Shown: positions 1 to 6,403 of the stretch, piece after piece
Layout of the letters: every line of letters begins with the position of its first letter
How positions within the stretch are numbered: the stretch's first letter is position 1
Source of the DNA: Ruminococcaceae bacterium UBA6364
GTDB taxonomy: Bacteria; Bacillota; Clostridia; Oscillospirales; Acutalibacteraceae
Direction of reading: 5' to 3'
NCBI GenBank assembly: GCA_002440045.1
Contig: DJRI01000166.1
Location: 330 to 10,723 of the forward strand
DNA length: 10,394 nt
Notes under the pieces: generated by a model
Told to the model about the DNA's origin: nothing
Seen by the model: the letters and a program-made list of their open reading frames with translations, nothing else
Databases searched by the model: none
Position numbers and translations under genes: made by a program

Positions 1-685
1 GTCCGAGTTTATGGAAAAGCACAGCGTTTCAAGAATAATCGGCGCGCCTCCCGGATATGTGGGCTATGACGAGGCGGGTCAGCTCACCGAAAAAGTCAGA
101 AGAAAACCGTATTCGGTCATTCTTTTTGACGAGATAGAAAAGGCGCACCCCGATGTTTTAAATATCCTTCTTCAAATTCTTGACGAGGGCAAAACAAGCG
201 ACGCGCAGGGCAGAACGGTAAGCTTTGAAAATACGGTTATCGTTATGACTTCAAACGCGGGCAGCGAGCTTAAAGAGACTGCTTTGGGCTTCAACCGCGA
301 CGTTGCGACAGCTTCAAAAGAAAAGGCGATGAAGGCGCTTAAAGAGTTTTTGCGCCCCGAGTTTATAGGCAGGGTTGACGAGGTTATACTCTTTAACAGC
401 CTCACAAAAGAAGACCTTGTAAAAATTTCGGATATTCTTATAAACGAGCTTCGCGGACCGCTTCAGGACAAGGGCATCGGTTTAGAAGTGGGCGGCGGCG
501 TATCCGAGATAATAGCAGAAGCTTCAAACGGCGGCGGCCGCGGCGCGCGCGATATAAGGCGCACAATAAGAAAACAGATTGAAGATAAAATAACCGATAT
601 TCTCATAGACCGCGCAGAAGAGCCTGTAAGCATAATTGAGGTTACGGGGGTTGACGGCGAAATAAAGGTTTCTTACAGAACGTGA
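1..685 (+). CDS. clpC: ClpC-type AAA+ unfoldase, C-terminal fragment (partial at window start)
   Basis: This is the second AAA+ ring (D2) and C-terminus of a Hsp100/ClpC unfoldase, the ATP-driven subunit that feeds proteins into the ClpP protease in the cytoplasm. The visible reading frame begins SEFMEKHS, which normally follows the second Walker A motif by about 20 residues, so the 5' part is missing because the window starts here. Seen in order are the pore-loop stretch GAPPGYVGYDE, Walker B ILFDEIEKAHPD (Asp codon at 128), sensor 1 (TSNAGS), the LGF tripeptide at 284-292, where ClpP-binding ATPases carry their docking loop, and sensor 2 in the form GARDIRR. The LGF loop argues for a protease partner rather than a ClpB-type disaggregase. 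The stop is TGA at 683-685, 14 bp before the next gene's likely start. The fragment cannot be matched to the other clpC segment in this window because the two share no aligned region. ClpC family membership is firm; which paralogue this is remains unknown. Confidence 0.93.
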   Translation, partial: SEFMEKHSVSRIIGAPPGYVGYDEAGQLTEKVRRKPYSVILFDEIEKAHPDVLNILLQILDEGKTSDAQGRTVSFENTVIVMTSNAGSELKETALGFNRDVATASKEKAMKALKEFLRPEFIGRVDEVILFNSLTKEDLVKISDILINELRGPLQDKGIGLEVGGGVSEIIAEASNGGGRGARDIRRTIRKQIEDKITDILIDRAEEPVSIIEVTGVDGEIKVSYRT

Positions 686-687
686 TT

Positions 688-693
688 AGGGAG
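688..693 (+). promoter_or_regulatory. Ribosome binding site that sets the start at 700
   Basis: AGGGAG lies 6 nt before the ATG at 700. The longest frame opens at a GTG at 682, overlapping the upstream TGA, but that GTG has no comparable purine-rich site. A further ATG at 694 sits directly against the site. The ATG at 700 is therefore the preferred start, giving 700 residues rather than 706. Confidence 0.7.
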
Positions 694-699
694 ATGTAT

Positions 700-2802
700 A
701 TGGAGAGACTCGGGTGTTATAAAAGCGGAAAGTTTTTTCAGCGTATGTGTGAGTTCTATAATGTTTCAAAAGGACTTTCATCAAACAAGGTTTTTTGCCT
801 TGCCGCAACAGCTTCGGACGCAATTTATGCCGGGACGGACAGCGGACTTGACATAATAGAAAAAGACGGCTCTGTCAAAAACTTTAAGTGCGGCGAAGTG
901 AAGGTTGTTTGCGCTGTAAAAGACGGCGCGTATTTTGCGTGCGGCAATATTCTTTATAAGGCGCAGGGCGGCGAGTGCTTTAAGGTTTGCGAGTTCAGTG
1001 AACCCGTAACGGGCATCAGCTCAAACGACAGCCATGTGTATCTTATTACCGCAAGTATGCTTTATAAGCTTGAAAACGGTGCTTTCACTCCTTATTGCGG
1101 AACAGAAAGCGCCGCCGAGGGTCTTTCTGTTACAAACGACGCAATTGTGTCATACAGCGGCAGAAGCCTTATGGTTTTTGCCGGCAAAAGAAAGCACTGG
1201 ATGTGCATTTTCCCCGAGCATTCAACAATGCCGCGTTTTAAAATCAACTCCGTAACCTTTGATGAAAAGCTTGATTTTGTGTGGCTCGGAACAGATAAAG
1301 GCGCTTTTATTTATGACAACAGCTCAAGCTGGTTCGGCCACAGCGAAATTGACTGCCTCCCCGAAGAAGAGGTTTATAACATATCCTTTGCAAAAGACGG
1401 GAGAGTGCTTCTTTCGACCGAAGCGGGGCTTGTAATAATTAAAGACGGCGCTTCAAAATATCTGCCCGCAAAGCGTTGGGTCTGCGAAGAAAAGGTCAAC
1501 GACGCAATCGCTGTCGGCGGCGATATATGGACTGCCACGGATTCGGGGATAAGCAGAATATACGAAAAAGAAACAACCTTGGAGAAAAAGGCCGAAGAAA
1601 GCTTCCGGCTTGCCGAGAAATATTACATAAGAGAACCCGGATTTATAACAGGGCTTAACAATGTTTCCGAGCGCGACCACAAAACGGGGAGCGTGTCAAT
1701 AACCGATAACGACGGCTTGTGGACTCAGACTTATGTCGGGGCATTAAGCTTTGCTTACGCCGTTACGGGCGACGAAAAATATCTCAATGCGGCAAGGCGC
1801 TCTATGAAAGCGTGCGCGTTTCTTACAAAAATAACGGGCATAAAGGGCTTTACCGCAAGGGCTGTAAGATTTTCGGGCGAAGAGGGCTTCGGAACGGGGC
1901 TTGAAGAACAGCTTGACGGCGGCGAGTGGCATAAATCGGGCGACCCAGACTGCGAATGGCTCGGCGAAACCTCAAGCGACGAAATGACGGGTCACTTTTT
2001 CGGCTTTTCGGCTTATTACGATTTTTGCGCCGACAAAGAAGAAAAAGAGAGTATAAAAGAAATTGTCTGCGATATTGTTGACCATATTCTCGAAAACGGC
2101 TACAGGCTCTGCGATATTGACGGGCTTCCCACAACGTGGGCTTGCTGGGCACCGTCGGAGCTTAACGGCAAAAGTATGTGGAATTGGGAAAAGTGCATAA
2201 ACTCGCTTGAAATTCTTACATTTTTAAGCGTAGCCTATCATGTCTCGGGCAATGAAAAATACCGCAAAGAGTATTTGCGCCTTGCAAAAGACGAGCATTA
2301 TCTGCTTAACGCCGCACAGCACAAAAAGGCTGACGGCAGGGTTACGCACATCGACGACAATCTCGGCTTTTTGTGCTCGCTCACAATTTTGCGCCTTGAA
2401 GACGACCCGCGCATACGCTCATATATTCTTATGGGGCTTCGCCACCATTGGGATTATGAAAGGGCAGAGCACTGCTCGTTCTTTAACCTTGTTTACGGCG
2501 CTTTCGGCGGCGAGGTGTGCGATGTTGAATATGCCGTTAAGGCTTTAAGAGACGTTCCCGCAGATTTTACATATGTTCCGTTCTTCAACGGCAAGCGCAA
2601 AAACCTTGAAATAGACACAGAACCGGAGCTTTGGGGCGGCGAAAAGCAGTTTAAAGAGGCGCTGCCGCTTGACGAGCGCAATCCCCACAATTTCGATACA
2701 AACCCCTACACAATAAACGGATACAAAGACTGCGGCGCACAAAGCCCGAGCTGTTATTTGCTCCCTTATTGGTTCGGAAGATACTACGGCGTTATCGAAT
2801 AA
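700..2802 (+). CDS. Beta-propeller-like plus (alpha/alpha)-barrel, glycosidase-like protein of unknown function
   Basis: This is a 700-residue, apparently soluble protein with no signal peptide or membrane segment, so probably cytoplasmic. Residues about 20-290 show repeated short beta-strand units with G-T-D-x-G-type turns (near residues 44, 197, 239 and 278) and a GLSSNKVF opening, which resemble the propeller repeats of two-component regulator (Reg_prop) proteins. Residues about 292-700 are helical and rich in aromatic residues. They include NDGLWTQTYVG (from residue 338), CEWLGETSSDEMTGH (418-432), WACWAPSELN, NSLEILTFLSVAYHVSGNEKY and a terminal LLPYWFGRYYG (from 688). This pattern fits the six-hairpin / (alpha/alpha) toroid fold of many glycosidases, lyases and epimerases. 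From memory it also resembles an uncharacterised bacterial family. The acidic clusters could hold catalytic residues, but none can be assigned. The gene follows the ClpC stop by 14 bp on the same strand, so co-transcription is likely, and it ends before a strong hairpin. The substrate is unknown. Propeller and barrel calls are by pattern only. Confidence 0.8.
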   Translation: MERLGCYKSGKFFQRMCEFYNVSKGLSSNKVFCLAATASDAIYAGTDSGLDIIEKDGSVKNFKCGEVKVVCAVKDGAYFACGNILYKAQGGECFKVCEFSEPVTGISSNDSHVYLITASMLYKLENGAFTPYCGTESAAEGLSVTNDAIVSYSGRSLMVFAGKRKHWMCIFPEHSTMPRFKINSVTFDEKLDFVWLGTDKGAFIYDNSSSWFGHSEIDCLPEEEVYNISFAKDGRVLLSTEAGLVIIKDGASKYLPAKRWVCEEKVNDAIAVGGDIWTATDSGISRIYEKETTLEKKAEESFRLAEKYYIREPGFITGLNNVSERDHKTGSVSITDNDGLWTQTYVGALSFAYAVTGDEKYLNAARRSMKACAFLTKITGIKGFTARAVRFSGEEGFGTGLEEQLDGGEWHKSGDPDCEWLGETSSDEMTGHFFGFSAYYDFCADKEEKESIKEIVCDIVDHILENGYRLCDIDGLPTTWACWAPSELNGKSMWNWEKCINSLEILTFLSVAYHVSGNEKYRKEYLRLAKDEHYLLNAAQHKKADGRVTHIDDNLGFLCSLTILRLEDDPRIRSYILMGLRHHWDYERAEHCSFFNLVYGAFGGEVCDVEYAVKALRDVPADFTYVPFFNGKRKNLEIDTEPELWGGEKQFKEALPLDERNPHNFDTNPYTINGYKDCGAQSPSCYLLPYWFGRYYGVIE

Positions 2803-2826
2803 ACGATTATTCACAATAAATCTAAT

Positions 2827-2873
2827 AAAAAAGCTGTATTCATTGCAACCTTATGCAAGAATACAGCTTTTTT
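2827..2873. terminator. Bidirectional intrinsic terminator between convergent genes
   Basis: A perfect 15-bp inverted repeat (2827-2841 paired with 2859-2873) has an A-run on its left edge and a T-run on its right edge, so an RNA from either strand forms a stem followed by U residues. Inside, TTGCA (2843-2847) pairs with TGCAA (2854-2858), extending the hairpin past a single bulged A and leaving a 6-nt loop. It lies 24 bp after the stop of the propeller/barrel gene and 33 bp after the stop of the kinase gene, and so would serve both convergent transcripts. Confidence 0.9.
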
Positions 2874-2906
2874 ATAAAGTGAAAGGGGATTAAATTATAA
2901 AGGAGA

Positions 2907-5510
2907 TTATTCGGGCTGTGCCGACGTTCTGAATTCGGGCATATCAGCGGTTTGGGCGGCGCTCTCGTCATTAGACTGTTCGGCGCCTTTTGAAAGGTCA
3001 ATGTCAAGCGGAAGCTTTATAACAGCCTTAAACAGGTCGCCGTCTATTTCAAGATTGAAAATTCCGCCCTGAATTTCCGTAAAGCTTCGCGCTATCGAAA
3101 GCCCGAGTCCGCTGCCCTCGGTCGTTCTTGCCTTGTCGCCACGCACAAAGCGTTCCGTAAGCTCGTCGGGCGCAACGTTCAGCTTGTCGCGGCTGACATT
3201 TTTAAGCGAGAAAACGCCGTAGTTGCCTTCGCGGTAAACGTCGGCATATACTCTTGAGCCTTCAAGCGAATACTTTTTCGCATTTGAAAACAGGTTGTCG
3301 ATTACCCTGAACGTATGCTGGGTGTTACAGCGAACAAACAGGCTTGTATCAACCTCGTTGAACACAAGGTCAAGCCCCACGTTTTCAAGTGCGTCGCTGT
3401 TTTCACCGACAGCCTGCAGGGCAAGCTCGTTAAGATTTACCCTTTCAAGCGTTACCTTCATATTGCCCGAGGTAGCTTTTGAAGCCTCCGTCAAATCCTC
3501 AATAAGTCTTTGAAGCTTTTTCGATTTCTTTTCAAGAATGTCAAGATAGCTCTTTTTGTCCTCTTCGCTTATGTTGTCAAGCTTTAAAAGCGAAACATAG
3601 TTTATTATGGACGTGAGCGGCGTTTTAAGGTCGTGCGAAACGTTTGTTATAAGCTCCGTTTTCATACGCTCGCCCTTAATCGCTTCATCTACCGAGGCTT
3701 TAACGCTGTCGCGGCAGGCGCTCAGGTCAACCGCGAATTTTCTTAACGGTTTCACAAACGAGTTGACGTTTATGTTAAGGTCATAGTTACCTTTTCTTAT
3801 GTCCTCCGAAAATGCCGAAAGTCTTAAACAATCGCTTACATATTTCACGGCATAAATGAACGCGCAGATGTTATATGTTACAAAAACAACAAAAAGAGCG
3901 GCGTTGACCATGCCGAAAAACGATTCGCACAAAAACGCGGCGATAAACAAAAGAAAATCAATAATGAAAAATCCCGCAATAAGGCACATCGAGCGAAATC
4001 TTAAGTGGCGCAGGCTTTCGCGCAAATAGTCATTTCTTTTTGAAAGCTTTTGAAGCCCTATTATAATAAGCCCTATAATAAATCGTCTTTCAAGCGTTTC
4101 GGCGCGTTTGTTGCGTGCAATATAAAGAATAAATATAAGCGTTCCGAAAGCGGTAAGCGAAACAAGAATGCCCGAAAGAATGTTTATTACCTTCGGTGTG
4201 AAAATAAAATTCAGCCCGTTTGAAGTGTATTCGCTTGTAAAAATATCGGCAAACGACGTAAACGACAGGCAAATCGCTATTAAAACAAGGAACAGAATAT
4301 AAATTCCGAGATGCAAAAAAAGCGGAAGCTTTTCAAACGGATTTAGCTTTACGGGCACATCTGTTTTTGTGCCTGTAAGAAGCGCGTATGCCGCAAGCGA
4401 AACAAGCGCCAGAAGAGCGCATATCAGCATAAGGTATGTGTGATATGTGTCTTTTTTGCCGCGCGAGTATTGAAAGTTGTCATAAAGCATTTTATACGAG
4501 TCGCCGTCTGTCGGCTCTGCCGATATTTTGACATACAGCCTGACTTTTTCACCGAATTTATTGCTGAGCGTCTCTTGTGTAATTTCTTCGCAATCGGCAA
4601 TTCCCGAGTTAAAAACAAAGTTCAGAATGTTGCTTGTTCTGTCGTATGTTGCGGCAGGCGAAAGCAAAACGCCGTTTTCAAATTTGACATAAAACATACT
4701 GTTTTTTTCAAGCGAATTGATAAATTCATATTCGTTGAAACCGGGCGTTGCTATGTTTGTCATAAAAATGCCGTTGTCGTCCGTCAGCACATATTTAAAG
4801 TTTTTAAGCGACTCAAAATATTGTTCGTTGTAATAGGTCGAGTCAACATAGTTTGAATATGAAATATGAATTTGCGCCTGAAGCGCGTTGTAAAGCTCTG
4901 AAGAAATTGCGTCGGCACTCGTGGCGTCTTTTACTATTGAAAAAATAGCCCTCCGAAGGCGCGCATAGTCGTATGCCCACTCTGTAAACGTGCGATAGCT
5001 TTCTTTGATTTTGTATTCGTTTTCCGAGGATTCCGCAATCCCGTTTGCCATAGTTGTTACGTCTGTTGCGCCCTCAACGTCGTCATAGCCGTTTTCCTCG
5101 GCATAAATGTCATAATCGGCGTCGCTGTAGTCCTCAATGTTCCCGGGACAGCGTGTTTTTAAAACGGCTATCACGTTAAAAAGATATATAGCCTCTTCTT
5201 CCTTTTCGGCATAGGCGTCTTTTAATGTTTGTGCTTGCTGTGAGTTTTCGGCGTAATCGCCATAGCTTTCATAAATACCGAGGGAATTGTATGTTGAAAG
5301 AAGCGCATAAAGATTGTCGCTGTCGTTTTTAAAATTCTGCAAAAATGCAAGCGTTTCATAAGGCTTGCCGTCTTTGGTGCGGTAAAGTATATTTGCCCTT
5401 GCCGAAATAATGGCTTCCGTTCCCGAAATAAACGAGAATATAAGAACGAATAAAAAGCACAGAATTTTAAACGCCCTTAACGGTTTAGAGTTTCTCAATT
5501 TTATATCCAA
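2907..5510 (-). CDS. Membrane sensor histidine kinase with large extracytoplasmic domain
   Basis: This is an 867-residue two-component sensor kinase. A membrane segment at about 14-33 precedes an acidic, Tyr- and Asn-rich extracytoplasmic region of about 320 residues. Further membrane segments follow at about 358-379, 395-418, 440-462, 509-529 and 532-558, then a HAMP-like linker (about 560-610). The HisKA dimerisation helix carries the phospho-accepting His626 in NVSHDLKTPLTS. The ATPase domain has an N box (IDNLFSNAKKYS, near 740), an F-box-like ERFVRGD and a G2 box GSGLGLS (near 800). The usual DxGxG G1 box is not recognisable; that position reads KNVSRDKLN. A hydrophilic tail of about 30 residues ends the protein. 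The start is uncertain: TTG at 5510 overlaps the regulator's end by 26 bp, while TTG at 5498 would overlap by 14 bp. An ATG start is excluded because none occurs before the first membrane helix. The overlap implies translational coupling with the regulator. I recognise no known sensor domain, so the signal is unknown. Confidence 0.93.
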   Translation of the reverse strand: MDIKLRNSKPLRAFKILCFLFVLIFSFISGTEAIISARANILYRTKDGKPYETLAFLQNFKNDSDNLYALLSTYNSLGIYESYGDYAENSQQAQTLKDAYAEKEEEAIYLFNVIAVLKTRCPGNIEDYSDADYDIYAEENGYDDVEGATDVTTMANGIAESSENEYKIKESYRTFTEWAYDYARLRRAIFSIVKDATSADAISSELYNALQAQIHISYSNYVDSTYYNEQYFESLKNFKYVLTDDNGIFMTNIATPGFNEYEFINSLEKNSMFYVKFENGVLLSPAATYDRTSNILNFVFNSGIADCEEITQETLSNKFGEKVRLYVKISAEPTDGDSYKMLYDNFQYSRGKKDTYHTYLMLICALLALVSLAAYALLTGTKTDVPVKLNPFEKLPLFLHLGIYILFLVLIAICLSFTSFADIFTSEYTSNGLNFIFTPKVINILSGILVSLTAFGTLIFILYIARNKRAETLERRFIIGLIIIGLQKLSKRNDYLRESLRHLRFRSMCLIAGFFIIDFLLFIAAFLCESFFGMVNAALFVVFVTYNICAFIYAVKYVSDCLRLSAFSEDIRKGNYDLNINVNSFVKPLRKFAVDLSACRDSVKASVDEAIKGERMKTELITNVSHDLKTPLTSIINYVSLLKLDNISEEDKKSYLDILEKKSKKLQRLIEDLTEASKATSGNMKVTLERVNLNELALQAVGENSDALENVGLDLVFNEVDTSLFVRCNTQHTFRVIDNLFSNAKKYSLEGSRVYADVYREGNYGVFSLKNVSRDKLNVAPDELTERFVRGDKARTTEGSGLGLSIARSFTEIQGGIFNLEIDGDLFKAVIKLPLDIDLSKGAEQSNDESAAQTADMPEFRTSAQPE

Positions 5511-6174
5511 TTCCCCACACCACCTTTAAATACTTAGGGTCTTTAGGCTCAATTTCTATTTTTTCGCGTATTCTTCTTATGTGAACGGTAACGGTTTTGT
5601 CGCCCGCCATACACGGCTCTCCCCAAACAGCCTCGTATATCTGCGAAGCCGAGAGTATATGGCCTAAGTTTTGCATAAGATATTCCACAATTCCGTATTC
5701 CGTCGCGGTGAGCTTAACGCTTTCGCCGTCTAAGGTTACTTCGTGGGCGTTCATATCAATGCAAAGGCCGCCGTTTTCAATAACACCCTCTTTTTTCTCC
5801 ATACTTCCGAGCGAGCAGTATCTGCGGATTTGGCTTTTGACGCGCGCGGTCAATTCAAGGGGATTAAACGGTTTGGTAACATAGTCGTCCGCGCCGAAAC
5901 CAAGCCCCGTGATTTTATCGGTATCCTCGCTTTTTGCCGAAAGCAGAATTATCGGTATATTGTGCGTCTGACGGATTTTAAGAGTGGTGTTAAGACCGTC
6001 AAGCCCGGGCATCATAATATCAAGAATAATGCAGTGGACTTCGTTTTTTTCAAGAAGCTCCAGCGCTTTAAGCCCGTTTTCGGCAAGAAGCACGTTGTAG
6101 CCGTCCATTTTAAGATAAATTTCTATTGAATTGAGTATCGCCGTGTCGTCGTCGCAAACAAGAACAGTATACAT
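5485..6174 (-). CDS. OmpR/PhoB-family response regulator
   Basis: This is a 229-residue transcription factor with an N-terminal receiver and a C-terminal winged-helix DNA-binding domain. The receiver has the acidic pocket DDD (residues 8-10), phospho-acceptor Asp52 in ILDIMMPGLDG, the conserved Ser79 in LLSAKSED, and Lys101 in VTKPFNP. Residues about 130-229 form the OmpR-type effector, including LTATEYGIVEYL, VTVHIRRIREKI and the terminal VVWGIGYKIE hairpin. It should be phosphorylated by the overlapping histidine kinase gene downstream. Of the two in-frame ATGs (6180 and 6174), the second is chosen because the GGAGG site is 7 nt from it but only 1 nt from the first. The gene diverges from spoIIE, sharing a control region of about 220 bp, so autoregulation and control of spoIIE are both possible. 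No named regulon can be assigned from sequence alone. Confidence 0.95.
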   Translation of the reverse strand: MYTVLVCDDDTAILNSIEIYLKMDGYNVLLAENGLKALELLEKNEVHCIILDIMMPGLDGLNTTLKIRQTHNIPIILLSAKSEDTDKITGLGFGADDYVTKPFNPLELTARVKSQIRRYCSLGSMEKKEGVIENGGLCIDMNAHEVTLDGESVKLTATEYGIVEYLMQNLGHILSASQIYEAVWGEPCMAGDKTVTVHIRRIREKIEIEPKDPKYLKVVWGIGYKIEKL

Positions 6175-6180
6175 AGTCAT

Positions 6181-6187
6181 TCCTCCG
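6181..6187 (-). promoter_or_regulatory. Strong ribosome binding site deciding the response regulator start
   Basis: Read on the minus strand this is CGGAGGA, close to a perfect anti-16S match. It abuts the ATG at 6180 but stands 7 nt from the ATG at 6174, so translation most likely begins at 6174 with MYTVLVCDDD. Confidence 0.75.
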
Positions 6188-6232
6188 TTAAGATAATGAT
6201 AATTGAGGCTGCTTACAAAAAAGTGCGTAAAT

Positions 6233-6250
6233 TTATTAAAAAATTATTAA
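6233..6250. promoter_or_regulatory. Candidate tandem operator for an OmpR-family regulator
   Basis: Two copies of TTATTAA begin 11 bp apart (6233 and 6244), separated by four A residues. Direct half-sites spaced by about one helical turn are the usual binding arrangement of dimeric OmpR/PhoB-family regulators, and such a regulator is encoded next door. The surrounding DNA is AT-rich, so chance cannot be excluded. Confidence 0.3.
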
Positions 6251-6332
6251 GATAACGTATTTTCAAAGAAAATCGCCGCAAATATCATTACATTTTGATT
6301 ATAGCAGAAAATTATTAAAAATAACAGCGTAA

Positions 6333-6381
6333 ATCGACCTTTTTTTCAATAGCTTGTCCTTACAATAAATGTATATATATT
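6333..6381 (+). promoter_or_regulatory. Candidate spoIIE promoter elements
   Basis: Two readings are possible. One is a sigma-A-like pair, TTGTCC at 6354-6359 and TATATT at 6376-6381 with a 16-bp spacer, which would start transcription about 15 bp before the spoIIE start codon. The other is a TACAAT -10 at 6361-6366 with the core TCGAC at 6334-6338 near its -35 position. TCGAC is shared with the Spo0A box (TGTCGAA on the opposite strand), although the full box matches at only 5 of 7 positions. Spo0A-P activates spoIIE in Bacillus through sites placed like this. Both are pattern matches only. Confidence 0.35.
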
Positions 6382-6403
6382 TACGGTTTGGACGGTAATA
6401 AAA

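Larger units (their letters stand above)
6181..6403. promoter_or_regulatory. AT-rich divergent control region between the response regulator and spoIIE
   Basis: This is the longest non-coding stretch in the window and must carry promoters in both directions. It is visibly AT-rich compared with the genes. Direct repeats seen include TTATTAA at 6233-6239, 6244-6250 and 6312-6318; TTAAGATAAYG at 6188-6198 and 6247-6257; and GCGTAAAT at 6225-6232 and 6327-6334. No convincing sigma-A pair with a sensible leader length was found for the minus-strand operon. Candidate plus-strand promoter elements are listed separately. Confidence 0.75.

Noticed and set aside
682..699. GTG at 682 as the start of the propeller/barrel gene, overlapping the ClpC stop
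   Set aside because: The overlap looks like classic coupling, but the AGGGAG site at 688-693 is correctly spaced only for the ATG at 700.
2899..2920. AAAGGAG on the plus strand followed by a GTG, hinting at a small plus-strand gene after the terminator
   Set aside because: The GTG is 12 nt away and its frame reaches a TGA within five codons, so no product is plausible.
4440..4856. 138-residue open frame on the plus strand opposite the kinase gene
   Set aside because: It lies wholly antisense to a well-supported kinase reading frame, has no family features or ribosome binding site that I can see, and is rich in residues expected from reading the complementary strand.
6206..6250. Minus-strand TTGTAA/TATCTT pair with 17-bp spacing as the response regulator promoter
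   Set aside because: Transcription would start inside or against the ribosome binding site, leaving no room for a leader. It is probably chance in AT-rich DNA.
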